Assembly: GCA_009733775.1 (NCBI GenBank)
Contig: WOGZ01000144.1
Location: 1 to 64,000 of the forward strand
DNA: 64,000 nucleotides
Direction: 5' to 3'
Source of the DNA: Alectoria sarmentosa
Taxonomy: Eukaryota > Ascomycota > Lecanoromycetes > Lecanorales > Parmeliaceae
The position numbers and the translations under genes were made by a program. Below, piece by piece: positions 40,430 to 51,639 of the stretch (positions are counted from its first letter, which is position 1; each line of letters begins with the position of its first letter). The notes beneath the pieces are model-generated. The model worked only from the letters and a program-made list of their open reading frames with translations. It was not told the DNA's origin and ran no database searches.

Positions 40430-40690
40430 ATGCAGTCATGCTGACATGGAGATCCTTTGGTTGATTTGTGGAACACTGCATCAGGATTGCATCTTTCTTT
40501 GCGCATTCACGTGCTGAAAGCTAACAGGAAGACTCTTCGACTGATCTGTGAATCAACTCATTAGGTTTGCGTCCTTCGTTTGGCATTCATGTGCCGGAAG
40601 GTGATATGGAGGTCGGCTGACATTCATGTGCTGGAAGGTGACACGGAGATCGGTTGACTGACATGTGGAATGATCCATAACGGATGCATC
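40430..40690. repeat. diverged tandem repeat, ~75-80-bp units
   Basis: Three to four degenerate units share TTCAYGTGCYGRAAG, a GGAGAT or GGAGGT block, a GTTGACTGA-like block and ATTGCATC/TTGCGTCC/ATGCATCC. The last unit pair is truncated. Non-coding as far as can be seen. Confidence 0.55.
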
Positions 40691-41914
40691 CATCTCCCCA
40701 CCCTCTCGTACCGGAGAATCAAGTCTCTCTTTGTACAAGACCGATTGCGATGTAGATCCATGACCGTCTATCGATTGTTCAGCAACGACGAAAGTCACCA
40801 TGAGCTTTGAGGAAACTCTTCTCAGTTCTCCTTAAATCCGGTCACATGGATGATATATTGACCAAGACACGTCTCTGTGTCTGCTCCATGACTTTGACTT
40901 TGCTCCTGCAAGCCACATGTCCGTTTTCTCCAAGAGATGGCAGAGACTTACACCATTGTAAATCTCCTCGCAATCAAGTCCGAGTGAAAAGGTTGAAGGT
41001 TGCCTCGAATGAGAGAAAGATGCCAAGCGATCGTGGCTTTCTTTTTCTCTTGTTTTTTACAATCGGTCATCTTCGGAGACTGACAGCGAGGCATACAGGA
41101 TGCAGGCAGAGGAAAGAGATGAAAGGAGCAGTGTGATGTGTCACAACACTTTTCACGGGCTGTTTTATAACGAACCTAGCAAGGGAGTAAAATCTAGGAA
41201 GCTAGCAAAATGCACTAGCCGCTTACCAAGCACCTCAAAAGTCGGCCATCTTCGGGCGCACCCGCAGAGCCATGCAGGGTCCATCCAGGGATCATGCAGG
41301 GTCCATTCAGGGTCCAGCCAGGGTTCATCCCGACCGGCCTATCGCTTTCCTTCTTTTCCTTCTTTTCCTATTTCCCTCTCTTACCATAATCAGTCATCTT
41401 CAGTCGCACCCGATTGATACAATTTACTCGAGTGCAGCCATGCAGACCTCATGCCGACAATTCTCCCTAGTATCCATCCTCTGGCCAGACTTGGCTTCTC
41501 ATTCTTCAAAAGTAGTTGCACTGACCATGTTCATGACTCCAAGCAGGTTTGGAATCTCTGGCCAGGCTTTGCTTATCAAGAGATACCCCCCATGACAACG
41601 AGATGAAAACTTGTCCACCAAGCCCAAGCCCAAGAGCACCACGAAGCATCAGCGCCTCCCACCTCAACCATCCCCTTTCCAACCCTTACTGACAAACCCC
41701 CGGAAATAGGATCGAGAAACGACTACAAAGGCGCCCTCGGATCCTCCCTCTACGACTTGACTCCCACCCGTGACTTCCACTACCAAGCCCCCACTACCAT
41801 CACCTTCTTCCCCACGAAAATATAGCCTTCTTACTTTGTTCCAACACAACGTATCCTCCAACGACCCAAAGCATCATCCACCTCACACATTCCCTAGACC
41901 CCCACCTCGCCAGC
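40691..41914. other. intergenic and 5' flank of the spherulin-4 gene
   Basis: No gene recognised. The last 300 bases before the start are strongly C/T-rich on the plus strand, typical of fungal core promoters and leaders of well-expressed genes. Confidence 0.45.
41268..41332. repeat. short minisatellite (CAGGGTCCAT-like units)
   Basis: Four to five imperfect units of about 12-15 bp built on CATGCAGGGTCCAT and CCAGGGATCATG. Directly followed by TTCCTTCTTTTCC repeats (about 41347-41372). Confidence 0.65.
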
Positions 41915-42709
41915 ATGAAATCCCTCCTACTCCTCGCACCCCTATTCCTCACTCTCCCTACAACCGCCCTCTTCATCCTCCTCCCCCTCTACGTCTACCC
42001 CAACACCTCCGCCTCGGACTGGAGCAACGCCACCGCCGCCATCGCCGCCTACCCAAAGGTGCAATGGCAAATCATCGTGAACCCCGACAGCGGGCCCGGC
42101 ACGACGGGCTACCCGACGGACCCAAACTACATCACCGGCATCGCCCAGCTCAACAGCTACGCCAACGTCCAAACGCTCGGCTACGTGGACACGAACGACA
42201 CGCATCGCGCCTACGCGGCCGTCGTCTCCGACATCGACGTCTATGCCTCCTGGGCCAACTACCCCGACAGCCAATACAACATCTCCATGGCCGGCATCTT
42301 CTTCGACGACGTCAACAACACCAAATCCACCGCCGTGTCCACGTACATGCACAACGCCTCCGCGTACGCCTACGCGACCGTCCCATCAGACATAACCCCC
42401 GTGGTCTTCAACCCCGGCGCCCTGGCGCCGACCACGCTCTTCAGCTACTGCGACACCATGGTCGAATTTGAGAATTTCTCATCGAGCTACCAAAACGCGA
42501 CGACAATCGCGACGATCCCGAGCGCGTACTGGGGCCAGAGCGCCATCTTGGTGCACAACACCACGGGGAAGACGACCAACGTGAAGAGTCTAGTCCATAC
42601 GATGGCGCAGGATGCGATCGAGGCGGTGTACTTCACGTCCGATTGCTGTTACAATGCTTTGAACGGCACCTTGTTGATGCAGCTTGCGGCGGCCGTGCAG
42701 GCTGGATAA
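41915..42709 (+). CDS. secreted spherulin-4-family protein
   Basis: A single exon of 264 residues. The N-terminal MKSLLLLAPLFLTLPTTA is a signal peptide. The rest follows the spherulation-specific family 4 domain: LLPLYVYPNTSASDW, VQWQIIVNPDSGPG, DPNYITGIAQLNSYANVQ, LGYVDTNDTHR, then GIFFDDVNN with acidic residues in the position that relatives use, VFNPGALAP, and the C-terminal half with VYFTSDCCYNALNG. The family includes secreted glycoside hydrolases acting on galactosaminogalactan-type polymers (the Sph3/GH135 group is related), so a cell-wall or matrix role is plausible but not shown here. Many N-x-S/T sites fit secretion. Codon use is GC-rich at third positions, which opens long antisense frames over it. 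Length is normal and the frame is clean. Confidence 0.88.
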   Translation: MKSLLLLAPLFLTLPTTALFILLPLYVYPNTSASDWSNATAAIAAYPKVQWQIIVNPDSGPGTTGYPTDPNYITGIAQLNSYANVQTLGYVDTNDTHRAYAAVVSDIDVYASWANYPDSQYNISMAGIFFDDVNNTKSTAVSTYMHNASAYAYATVPSDITPVVFNPGALAPTTLFSYCDTMVEFENFSSSYQNATTIATIPSAYWGQSAILVHNTTGKTTNVKSLVHTMAQDAIEAVYFTSDCCYNALNGTLLMQLAAAVQAG

Positions 42710-45700
42710 ACAAAACGAACCATCTAGCCCTCTTTATCCAAGACTAGACCACGTAAAATTATCATCCCGTGACCTCGTTTCAACCAACCCATCCAATCGC
42801 AACAGCTTAATCCCACAATAAATCGTAAAAAGCAATAACGCAGCAATCTGCCTTTCCTTCGTCCAAATTAGCCAGTCAAACCCCGCAAAATATTCCCTTC
42901 CTCACCAAGCCCGCACGCATTCTACAGATGTAATCGTAACGAACCCCATTTCAATTTTTCAGTGCTAAAGGCGCAAACCACATTAACCAATGACAACAGC
43001 TAAGTAGTAAAGTAAGATAAGATAGACATCAAAAACCATCTTGTCTATGCATCTCGGGCGGCGCCCCCCAAAGCTACTTACAGTATTCCATTCCGTCCAC
43101 ACTTGCGCTCTACTTACATAGTTGAATTTTATGAGTCGCTGCCACCACCACAGCCATACATACATACAACGCAGCCACACCACACGAATTGCACCAAGCG
43201 TATAAATATAAATCCCCTTTGATAAAATTCAATCAAGAAATCAATCAATCAAGAGTCGGAACATCGCGCGTCACGATCGATATGTACAACATATTGTTCC
43301 ATTCTTTCGACATTCCCCCCCCCCCCCCCATCCCGAAATATCCGGTGCTCCCCAACCCCCCTTCTTTCTTTCCTTCCTATACCTATTTCAATTTCAAACG
43401 CTCCCAACACCCCCCTTAAGTATATATATATATAAAAAAACCCCCATTCCATCCCCGTCATGGATTCCCATCGATATATATACCATCCATCCATCCATCC
43501 ATCCACCTCCAGCGCTCCCACACATATTTATTTATAAATCATACAGCAGAAGGGTTATACTTATCAACGGAGAAAGTGAGTGAGTGAATTTTCTTCCAGG
43601 GGCGCTCATACAAGTAGAGTAGTGTTTATCTCGTCTCGATGAGTTTTCTGCCTTTATGAACAGTCCTCAGCCGCACGGCCTAGGTACGGGCCAGCAAAGC
43701 GCAGACCTAGGTCCGTTTTGGCACACAGGTGACCTCAGCTAAAACATCCTCGTATAATGAAAAGCTTCATGATACCCCCCCCCCGCACCCCCCGGGTTTG
43801 CCCACAGAGGCTCGTGATATTACCAAACAACATTAAGTCGCTCCACTAAAGTGATTCCCCGTCGTCGATCTAGGACTATGTATACTCCCCCGTCTCAAAC
43901 GCACATTATGTTCATCTAATTTAATCCGAGATCTTTCTTTCTTCCCCCAACGATGGCGACTACGATTGTGATTTCAATGAATGAGACAGAAGCTTCATCC
44001 TCGATGAGACTGGTTTGCATCTCTCTTAGGCAGGCAGCGCTGCATTCGTTGTTGTTACCCTTTGACAGCGAGCGACGGTTCCTTTGTTTGTCTTCGCTGC
44101 TTTTCATCGCTCGCGCACGTCGAAGAATTTGGATCTCACGCGTTTTTCTTCGAACCGCTGTTGGGATTGGATGGAGGGAGGGAGGGAGGGAGGCGGTCGC
44201 AAAGGCTGCTTACTTAAGTAAACGTGTAAATCTGCAAAATGTAGGGAGGGTTAAGTGAAGCTTCCTTACACGAAGAACTTTTATAGTCTATGAACTTGGT
44301 TATTCAACGACGGATATAATCAGATCAGATGATACTATTATATCATTACTAGCGAGATCTATACATTCGAAATCAAAGATATAATTCCTACGATTCAATA
44401 GGTCTTTCGCGACCAGAATTGTAGAATAGGTCTTCCACAGGTTCTGGGCTAGTCTTCCGCAACCCCGGCTTAGTATCCCCCAAGACAGAGCCTATTTGAC
44501 CCCAAACTAGCCTTGAGCCAAATGCGCTTTAGGGGCTATACTTAAGGGCGAGATTTGAAATCATCTAATACATACGCATAGAAAGATCGAACCGTGTAGC
44601 GAGGTACAGATAGGGAATGCTCTGTCTACTCAAAACGGGTTTAAATCAGATATTCGAACACTTAGCGAACTACGAAAAGATTTAATCTACGAGATTATAA
44701 TGGATTTCATTTACGAGAATCTGATAGTATGGCAGAAGTTGTATGTTGTAGTGCTGTTCGAACACGACAAGGTCTACAATCAAAGAAAATTATCTTCGTT
44801 ATTGTTTAAGATGGAATAGTAGCATAAAGTCTCAGATGATCTTCGATTGTCCATATTGAACATCGCCTTGAGTACTTACGATATCTAGGGCGGATGTCGT
44901 CATCATTCCACTGTTTGCAAGGCTGAGCGTTCAGCTGTCTTCAATTCTCCATCCAATTCTCCCCGACACGATATTAAAAAAGAACATCTATGAATCCCAA
45001 GGCTGCAACATGATCAAATAGGTCGAGCGAAGAACAGCACTAAAACTCCGAGCGTGCAAAAATCCGAGTTCAATTCTCTAGGTTGAAAAACACAGCCCTC
45101 CACTCTGCAATTCCGTTGCACATTAGAAATCCTTCTGCAAGTCATCGCGAGGCACACTTGTCCTCCCTTCGTTTTTGAGGACAGCACACTTTTGAGCATG
45201 GAACAATAACAGATACGCATCAACTGCGCCGCACATTCGCTTTCTGTTTCATCACGTTCAAACATCAGAAAGAAAGGTGAGAGTCCCCTAAAAAGAAAGC
45301 TTTGATATCGTTTTCCCTTAAGCGTGCGCAATATCGAGCGTCATTTTGCCGTTTTCCGTGCTCGAAAGACTTTCAAGGCGTAGCGTCTCTGCCTGACTCC
45401 ATGGTCGCGTGTGTCAAGCCAGGCAACCAGTCAGGTATCAGCGAATCTAGAATGACTACAAGCGCCTTCTCAGGTCTAACTTTCTTTCAGTATTGCCTGA
45501 TTCTGCTTCTATCGCAACGTTACAACGCGTCTGCACCATGCCTCTTGATGCCAGCAGTCAGACACGACAAGATCCACATTCGCGTCGGGCGCCTCCTTGG
45601 ATGCAGGATCGTTTTAGAAAATGCCTGATTCTGATTCTGTTGCATTACTGCAATATCGGAATCTACTGCTATAGTCTTTATACTACCCCAAGGTGCTAAA

Positions 45701-45895
45701 ACCAAATTCATCATTAAGACATGAATGTATCCTCTATCTGGCAATCGGCCGTACCTTCCGTTTGTGTACTGAACATCGATTCCTGCACCTCTAACTCTAT
45801 TAGACCTCGGCCAGTGCCCGTAGGAAGTCCGTGCTCATCTCTGCTGCGTATAGACCACTTGGATTCGAGGCTGGGGACAATGTTTTTTGCTTGTA
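42710..45895. other. gene-poor interval with simple repeats
   Basis: About 3.2 kb with no recognisable gene. Simple repeats: C15 (43315-43329), C10 (43775-43784), TA run (about 43420-43432), CATC x6 (43483-43505) and GGGA x5 (about 44173-44192). 44270-45000 is somewhat AT-richer and may be an old relic, with nothing identifiable. Confidence 0.5.
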
Positions 45896-45897
45896 TA

Positions 45898-45946
45898 ATA
45901 GGGAGGTTTAGCAACGATAATTAAAAGAAATGATTCAAAGAAATAG
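45898..45946 (+). repeat. left terminal inverted repeat
   Basis: Starts ATAGGGAGGTTTAGCAACG. Matches the reverse complement of 47854-47902 with only a few differences, several of them G/A. Confidence 0.85.
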
Positions 45947-46255
45947 TTAAAAGAAATAATTAAATCATCGAGCTTGGCAAAAACCATCAAAATTCATAAA
46001 ATTTGAAAGTTTCTATTTCATGCGAGTTAACATCGATTGAATTTTTTTAAAAATTTCGAAAATCATGCATTAATTTATGTAAGAGCGACATAAAAAAAAG
46101 CGCAATTTTTTAATTGTTTTTAATAATGATATATGATTGAGAAGTTGAAAAGTTATCGAATTTATTTTAAATTAATGATTTAATAAATTAAATCATTGAG
46201 TTAATCGTCACCCGAAAAATTATTTTCTTGAATAAATTTTTTTGCCAAATTTGTT

Positions 46256-46384
46256 AAAATTTGACCCTCAAAACATTTTAATTATCTCGTATTTCGAAAC
46301 ATTTAATTTCGATATTATATATATTATTTATCTCAAAAACATCTTGAATAATTAATTTATTCATTTTAAATATATTTTAATAAA
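46256..46384 (+). repeat. RIP-mutated copy of a 129-bp direct repeat
   Basis: Aligns without gaps to 47676-47804. About 25 positions here are T or A where the other copy has C or G, against one change in the other direction. The three CpG sites in the segment are the same in both copies. Confidence 0.9.
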
Positions 46385-47375
46385 TTATGCGATCGATATT
46401 AACGCTTTTTTGATATTGTTATCTTACGTTGTTATAATATTATATACGTATATACGCATATACATTATTTGCAATTTCGAGTATTATCGAATTAAAATCT
46501 TTATTTTTATATTATTAAAATCACGCAAAATGTTGATTTAATACACTTTATTAAATTTATCTTTTAAATCATTTATACGTTAATTAAATAAACACAATTA
46601 CGTTGAATAATTTATTGATATACGTGTTTTATTACGTAAATAAAAATTGTGAAAATATATTTAAAAGGAATCTCTTAAATATTTATTTTGAAAATCTTAA
46701 TTAAATAAAATGAAGTTTTTATTAATATGATCGATGTTATAATATTTATTATTAATGATTTTATTAAATAAAAGCTTATGTTTAACGAATTTAATTGTAT
46801 TTTCAAAATGATATTTCATTTCAAAATCATTTTTCGATTTATTAACGACGTCGAATTTATGCGTTTTATAAAAGAATTTTACATTTTTAAATATATTAAT
46901 TTCGAAATCATGTTCGATTATTTTATACATATTAAGATATTCGAAGAACGAATTGTCGTTATAAACGTTGTTTTTACGTTTGATAAACAAATAATTTTCA
47001 ACCTATCTATAACCCTTCTCGAACATTTTCAATTTTTAATCAAGATTTGAATTATCACGTTTAACATAATGATTATAAAAGCGATGAATATATTTTTGAA
47101 AAAGAAAAAAAAGGGAGAAAAACTCAAGGATTCGGAGGAGAAAAAAAGCGCAGTTGTTAATGTTGTATTGAGTGAAAATAAGAATGGAAATGAAAATGGG
47201 AATGGAGCGGTTGAAAGGTCTATCTGTAAGATAAGTGGTCGGTTATATGATGGTGTGTGTTACACCGAGCGTTCGGATTTGGTTTCGAATTGATATCATG
47301 AAATGAAGGATACGAAGCGGAAGCGCGATCAAGATGATTAATCAAAGGCAATGATGTCGATTGCACGATGTTTTT

Positions 47376-47612
47376 AGGTCAGAAGACTTGTAATTGAAAT
47401 ATCAGACGATTTGGGGCCAGACGGTTTGTAAACGAACATCAAACGGTGTGGGGTCAGACGGTTTGTGAATGAAACATCAGACGATGTGGGGTTAAACGGT
47501 TTGTGAACGAAATATTAGACCGTGTGGGGTTAGACGGCTTGTGAACGAAACATCAGACGGTGTGGGGTTAGACGGCTTGTGAACGAAACATCAGACGGTG
47601 TAGGGCCAGAAG
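47376..47612 (+). repeat. 38-bp minisatellite in the transposon
   Basis: About six tandem units. The core reads GACGGTGTGGGGTTAGACGG followed by CTTGTGAACGAAACATCA. Units on the left are more diverged. No reading frame or known function. Confidence 0.85.
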
Positions 47613-47675
47613 GCCTTTTGTGTATAGTTACATGTTTTCTTGATGGACTGATATGCTTGGCTGCAGGAACGTGTC

Positions 47676-47804
47676 AAAATTTGGCCCCTAAGACATCTCA
47701 ATCACCTCGTATTCCGAAACACCTAATTTCGGTACTGTATATACTACTTGTCCCAGAGACATCTTGAATAATTAATTCATCCATTCTGAATATATTTCAA
47801 CAAA
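47676..47804 (+). repeat. near-unmutated copy of the 129-bp direct repeat
   Basis: Right-hand partner of 46256-46384, about 100 bp from the right end of the transposon. It keeps ordinary C and G content. Confidence 0.9.
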
Positions 47805-47853
47805 ATCTATGTCAAGCTTGGCAGTGAAAATTTTAACTGTGGTATTCAATGCG

Positions 47854-47902
47854 TATTTCTTTTTGATTATTTCTTTTAATTATTGTTGCTAAACCTCCCT
47901 AA
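47854..47902 (-). repeat. right terminal inverted repeat
   Basis: Reverse complement begins TTAGGGAGGTTTAGCAACA; outer flank is TA at 47903-47904. Confidence 0.85.
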
Positions 47903-48084
47903 TACCCCGTTCAAGTCATGTGGCCTTTCCAGATTTTGCCAGTCAGCCAAAAACTTGTTATCAGTGTCTGTATATAATCCGTCTCCTCCCTTAGATTCAC
48001 GAACCATCTCTTACGCCCTCGCCTGATATCCAGATCCATTGAAACCTAGGTATAGATCATGACAGCGTGAAAAAGTTCAATGTT

Positions 48085-48777
48085 ATGCTACTTGTTTGTG
48101 CTACCTTCTTGTTTACGCCCACATATCCTTCGCTCCTTAACGATCAACTAGCTGAACAACCTCCCCTAACGCAATCTATCAGTACTCAAATCCGATCAAA
48201 TATCTCATTCTCGGTTACGCAAGGATCTTCCGACCTTCCAGGTACTGTGTCTGAGTGCCAAACATACGGCCGCTTTTTGTTATATCAAGTCAGTCATATA
48301 TGTCTATCACTATTCACCCGGCCTTGCTGATTGGTCTAGTCTCTTACCATCTAGTACTTCGGCACTGGGTCGCCGAACACGGCGTGTCCGGAATTAGCTA
48401 CTTCTCCAGCCTTGGCTTATTCCTCTGGACTTTCTATGTGCGTTGGCTCTCTGGTTTCCTTGCTTTTGATAAACTGAACTATAGCTATAGGGTGCCCCCA
48501 AGCATATATGCAGTATTGCCATGTGTTATGGCTAGTGACGGCTGTAAACAAATCGGTAAAGGCTGTGGTCCTATTTATCACCACATCATTCGCCTCTGAC
48601 GAGTTATCAACCATAGATATTTACGATATATCAACCAAAGTCTACAACTTCGCCGATCTTCCCTATCCTCCTTCTGGCATCGAAGTACCTCCTGAAAAAA
48701 CATACGCGCCCATGATAGCCCCGCCGTCCTTCCCATACGACTTAGTCCCGGCTTTCTCCACCTTCATACCATACTAA
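48085..48777 (+). pseudogene. probable damaged or multi-exon secreted-protein gene
   Basis: From the ATG at 48085 a signal-peptide-like start is read (MLLVCATFLFTPTYPS). At the 3' end, VYNFADLPYPPSG, then TYAPMIAPPSFPYDLVPAF, matches the C-terminus of an uncharacterised fungal secreted family with an NFADLP-CPP motif. Just upstream, PPSIYAV and FASDELSTID also fit that family, but they lie in different frames: one joins to the end without a break (from about 48555) and the other needs a one-base shift near 48,560. Introns can be proposed (48288-48353; a 47-nt one near 48,438-48,484; one near 48,561-48,621), yet no splice model keeps every family motif. I favour a frameshifted gene; a functional gene with unusual splicing is the alternative. 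Confidence 0.4.
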
Positions 48778-50000
48778 CAGCAGGGAGTCGATCCTCCCAT
48801 AGATCCCCCAAATGCATATACCAGCGTCCGAGGTGGCCTCCTAGGCCCTGATACTCCTGGCGTTCATCCTCTTCACCGAAAGCTGGGCGCGCGCGCACGT
48901 CCCCACGTGGCACCATCGGACCCAGCAAAGACATCTGAGCCAAAGAACAAGGTTCAGCTATGGTGCCAAACAGCCTCTGGTGTTGGCAAGAGTTTGCCAA
49001 CTGTACTTTTTAGAATTTCTGGAGTCTGTGCTGCTATGATTAATATCAGCGATCTCTTTGTATATGGAAACGTCGATTGGAAACAAGATATCAACATATG
49101 TTTTGCATGTCGCCTTTGAAGATGCCCGGTATTCAAAACGCGGTGTCTGATCTTCGTTTTGATTTCGTCGCAGCCTAGCTGATACACAATACTCAAATCG
49201 TATATCTACATGCCCACAGAATCGCATATTGTCACGAGATCTATTCACAGCCACATCTTCCGCCTCACATGAGAAACCCAGAGTTTCTCTGCTAAGGCCA
49301 CACGGACACCCACTTATTCAAGCTCTCATTACTGCACGCAAGCATAAACCAAAATAACATCCGTGATTTGCGCGGTCTAACACACACGTGAACATGCATA
49401 ATTGGTCGAAAGGCGAGTTTCAGCTCATGCGACCTACCTTTAGAGGACTGACTGCTAGATAGATAGTCACCAACATTCATCTTTATAAGCCATTTTTTAC
49501 ACGCACCCTCGACTCATCTTACTCACTCCTCAGGCTCACCCTTGCGCCCTCTGATTGCACGAAAACACGCCAGCAGGTCAAAAAATGCATGCAAACAACG
49601 GTAATACACTTCCGATCTCAATGCATGACCCAAGATGCTTACTAGCATCATGCATTTCACTTCACTCCTCGGACGTGATTTTAGTTCATGAGAGAAAAAA
49701 AATTGAGCGAGATGGAGCAAGTGTGAGCCAAAGCATTTTCCAAAAAATCACAAGCCGAACTCGAACCCGCTGGGGTCGCAATTTTCAATGCCTATTGCCC
49801 GCTCTGCCTCAAACTCCCTTGCCGACTCTATGAATATTCTTAGAAGATGTGCCCTTCGATCGACGGACGGAGGCGTTGAGATTGATTTATGAAGGATTGA
49901 TTGATCCTCTAGCCATGACAATGATGTACAGGCTACGTATGCCAGTTGAAGCCTGTGGCAAAACCACGTTGGTGCTCGCATACTCGAAAACACACACACA

Positions 50001-50035
<35 letters not shown>

Positions 50036-50992
50036 AGGGCATACAAATGACGTAGATAGTAGTGATTGAGCTGCTCCAGCGCCAGGGCCACCACCACCGA
50101 ATAGAGGTCTGAACAGGCATATTCTCGTCCCTAGCACTAAGAAAAACTCCCATGTCTGAGCGACCTAGACCTGAAGTGAAAATTGAAGTTATATACAAAT
50201 GCGGGCGGGTGGGCAAGAATTGCTATGGCTCTGAAAGAGATGAAAACGAATAAAAAAGCATTGTCTGATATAGGATAAACATATATATCGTTTCATCATA
50301 ACGCGTGTCTCCCGCTACGACCACTGTTCTAGTACATTCCATGTAGGCGCCATGAGTCATGGCTACTGATCCCTGACGCCCTAAGCGACTCACTAACCCA
50401 CTGCCGCGCTGTAGCGACAAGTATTTTACACACACCATCCTATTGCCACCGTGCGGGGTATAGTGCTGCGGCATTTCCAACCGCAGGGGAAGGAAGGGGC
50501 GGGCGGTTGATTGCTCGATGTGGGTTGATCGTAATCGAGGGAAGGATGAACAGAGGGCGGGAAACGGAAGGCAAAGGAAAACAAAAATGGTGCCAATGGA
50601 GGAGGGGGGAGGGGGAAGGTTCTGGATTTTAAGTGTGGATGTCTCAGAGATGCCATCGGTATATCAGACGAGGCACCGTTTGAGTTTTTCATTGTGGCAT
50701 GTACGCTGAATTTGTTCGTCTCCAGTCGCCTTCATGCATACCATTCACGCTATTGCTGCGTCGTAGAGGAAGCGGAGGGGCTTGCACGTTGTAAAAGGAG
50801 CGATGGGGTCTAGCTTTTGGAAGAGTTTTTTAGCATTTCACTATTCAATCGCATGAGTATTGATAAGCCCCGCCTGACATCCTCTAGCTCAGCCTGGCCC
50901 CTCTGATGGACCCCGACTCTCTCGTTCTCCTGCCGAATGTATACAACGGCTTCTCGAACCTTGGGTGATTGGGATGGTCAGTCTGACCCCAT
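48778..50992. other. gene-poor interval
   Basis: About 2.2 kb. Open frames of 60-130 codons in all directions with no domains. Holds the CA repeat at 49990-50033. Confidence 0.5.
49990..50033. repeat. (CA)n microsatellite
   Basis: About 21 CA units with one T interruption near 50001. Confidence 0.95.
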
Positions 50993-51062
50993 CTAACGGC
51001 GTCTGACTCTCTCGAACTCCTGTCGAAAGTATGCCACCACCTCCTGAACTTGGCAGGTTGGG
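50915..51062. repeat. ~59-bp tandem duplication at the 3' end of the hypothetical gene
   Basis: GACTCTCTCG at 50915 and again at 51004 begin two copies of about 59 bp, 89 bp apart, about three-quarters identical. The right copy codes for the last residues of the minus-strand protein; the left copy lies past its stop codon. Confidence 0.65.
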
Positions 51063-51499
51063 TGCAAGTTGGCTTCCCGACACCACTCCCTGCCGTCACG
51101 ACTCGTGCAGAATCGTATGTTGTGGAGGGCGGTGAACATGCCCCAAGCCTGCTGAGAGTCGGCGATGCAGTGTCCCCGATGCCAATGTTCGTAGGCCAGA
51201 GTGCCGGCGACGTCCTCCGCATTTTGGGAGTTGCGATCCAAACCGACGACGCAAGTCATGAAGATTTTCCCCGCAAACCGGAGCTGAATCTCCTCTCGCG
51301 GATTGTTTGGTCCTCTCAAGTCGTAAGGTTGGAGGTGGCTGAGGACGAGGTGGACGGTGACTTCGATGGGCACAACGTCGTCGAGATAGGTGAGGTAGAA
51401 GTCGCGTCGTTCTGCGACACTAGACGGATTGGCGCAATAGCGTTGATACGCGCCCCTCGTCTGCTGGCTAAGCTCGTGTTGGGAGTAGTACGAAGTCAT
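50993..51499 (-). CDS. small hypothetical protein
   Basis: A 168-codon frame starting MTSYYSQHELSQQTRGAYQR, with SVAERRDFYLTYLDDVVPIE and ending QEVVAYFRQEFERVRRR. Composition is that of a real soluble protein (balanced, with Trp, His and Cys), but no domain is recognised. A plus-strand frame of similar length (51050-51550) covers it, so strand choice rests on composition only. Directly after the stop, the last 20 or so codons are repeated as a diverged copy (50915-50973), so the C-terminus has been duplicated or the original 3' end displaced. Confidence 0.4.
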   Translation of the reverse strand: MTSYYSQHELSQQTRGAYQRYCANPSSVAERRDFYLTYLDDVVPIEVTVHLVLSHLQPYDLRGPNNPREEIQLRFAGKIFMTCVVGLDRNSQNAEDVAGTLAYEHWHRGHCIADSQQAWGMFTALHNIRFCTSRDGREWCREANLHPTCQVQEVVAYFRQEFERVRRR

Positions 51500-51639
51500 T
51501 TTGGTGGTGATCTTTGCTCGTTTGTTGAGAAGAGGATGGGGGATTCTTGATGGTGAAAGATGAAGAATCGAAGGTGCAGTATTGCCCGTTATTTATACCA
51601 TTTCAATGGCACAATTGCCTTCATGTGTGTTAATCCATA

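Larger units (their letters stand above)
45898..47902. mobile_element. 2.0-kb TIR DNA transposon, TA target site (Tc1/mariner/Fot1-like size), inactive
   Basis: Near-identical inverted ends of about 49 bp, sharing TAGGGAGGTTTAGCAAC then ATAATTAAAAGAAAT, are flanked by TA on each side (45896-45897 and 47903-47904). The 2,005-bp length, the TA duplication and the TIRs fit the Tc1/mariner superfamily; no transposase motif can be read, so the family is inferred. The left half (to about 47,050) is AT-rich and RIP-like with only a degenerate frame left, while the right half (about 47,050-47,850) has ordinary composition and carries a 38-bp minisatellite. The right half may be a later insertion or a non-coding part spared mutation. 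It could also be a non-autonomous derivative. Confidence 0.75.

Noticed and set aside
41942..42352. Long antisense frame over the spherulin-4 gene
   Set aside because: Val/Gly/Asp-rich shadow of the real gene.
46256..47804. LTR retrotransposon reading of the 129-bp direct repeats
   Set aside because: The repeats are internal to a pair of terminal inverted repeats with TA flanks, and they lack LTR ends, primer site and polypurine tract.
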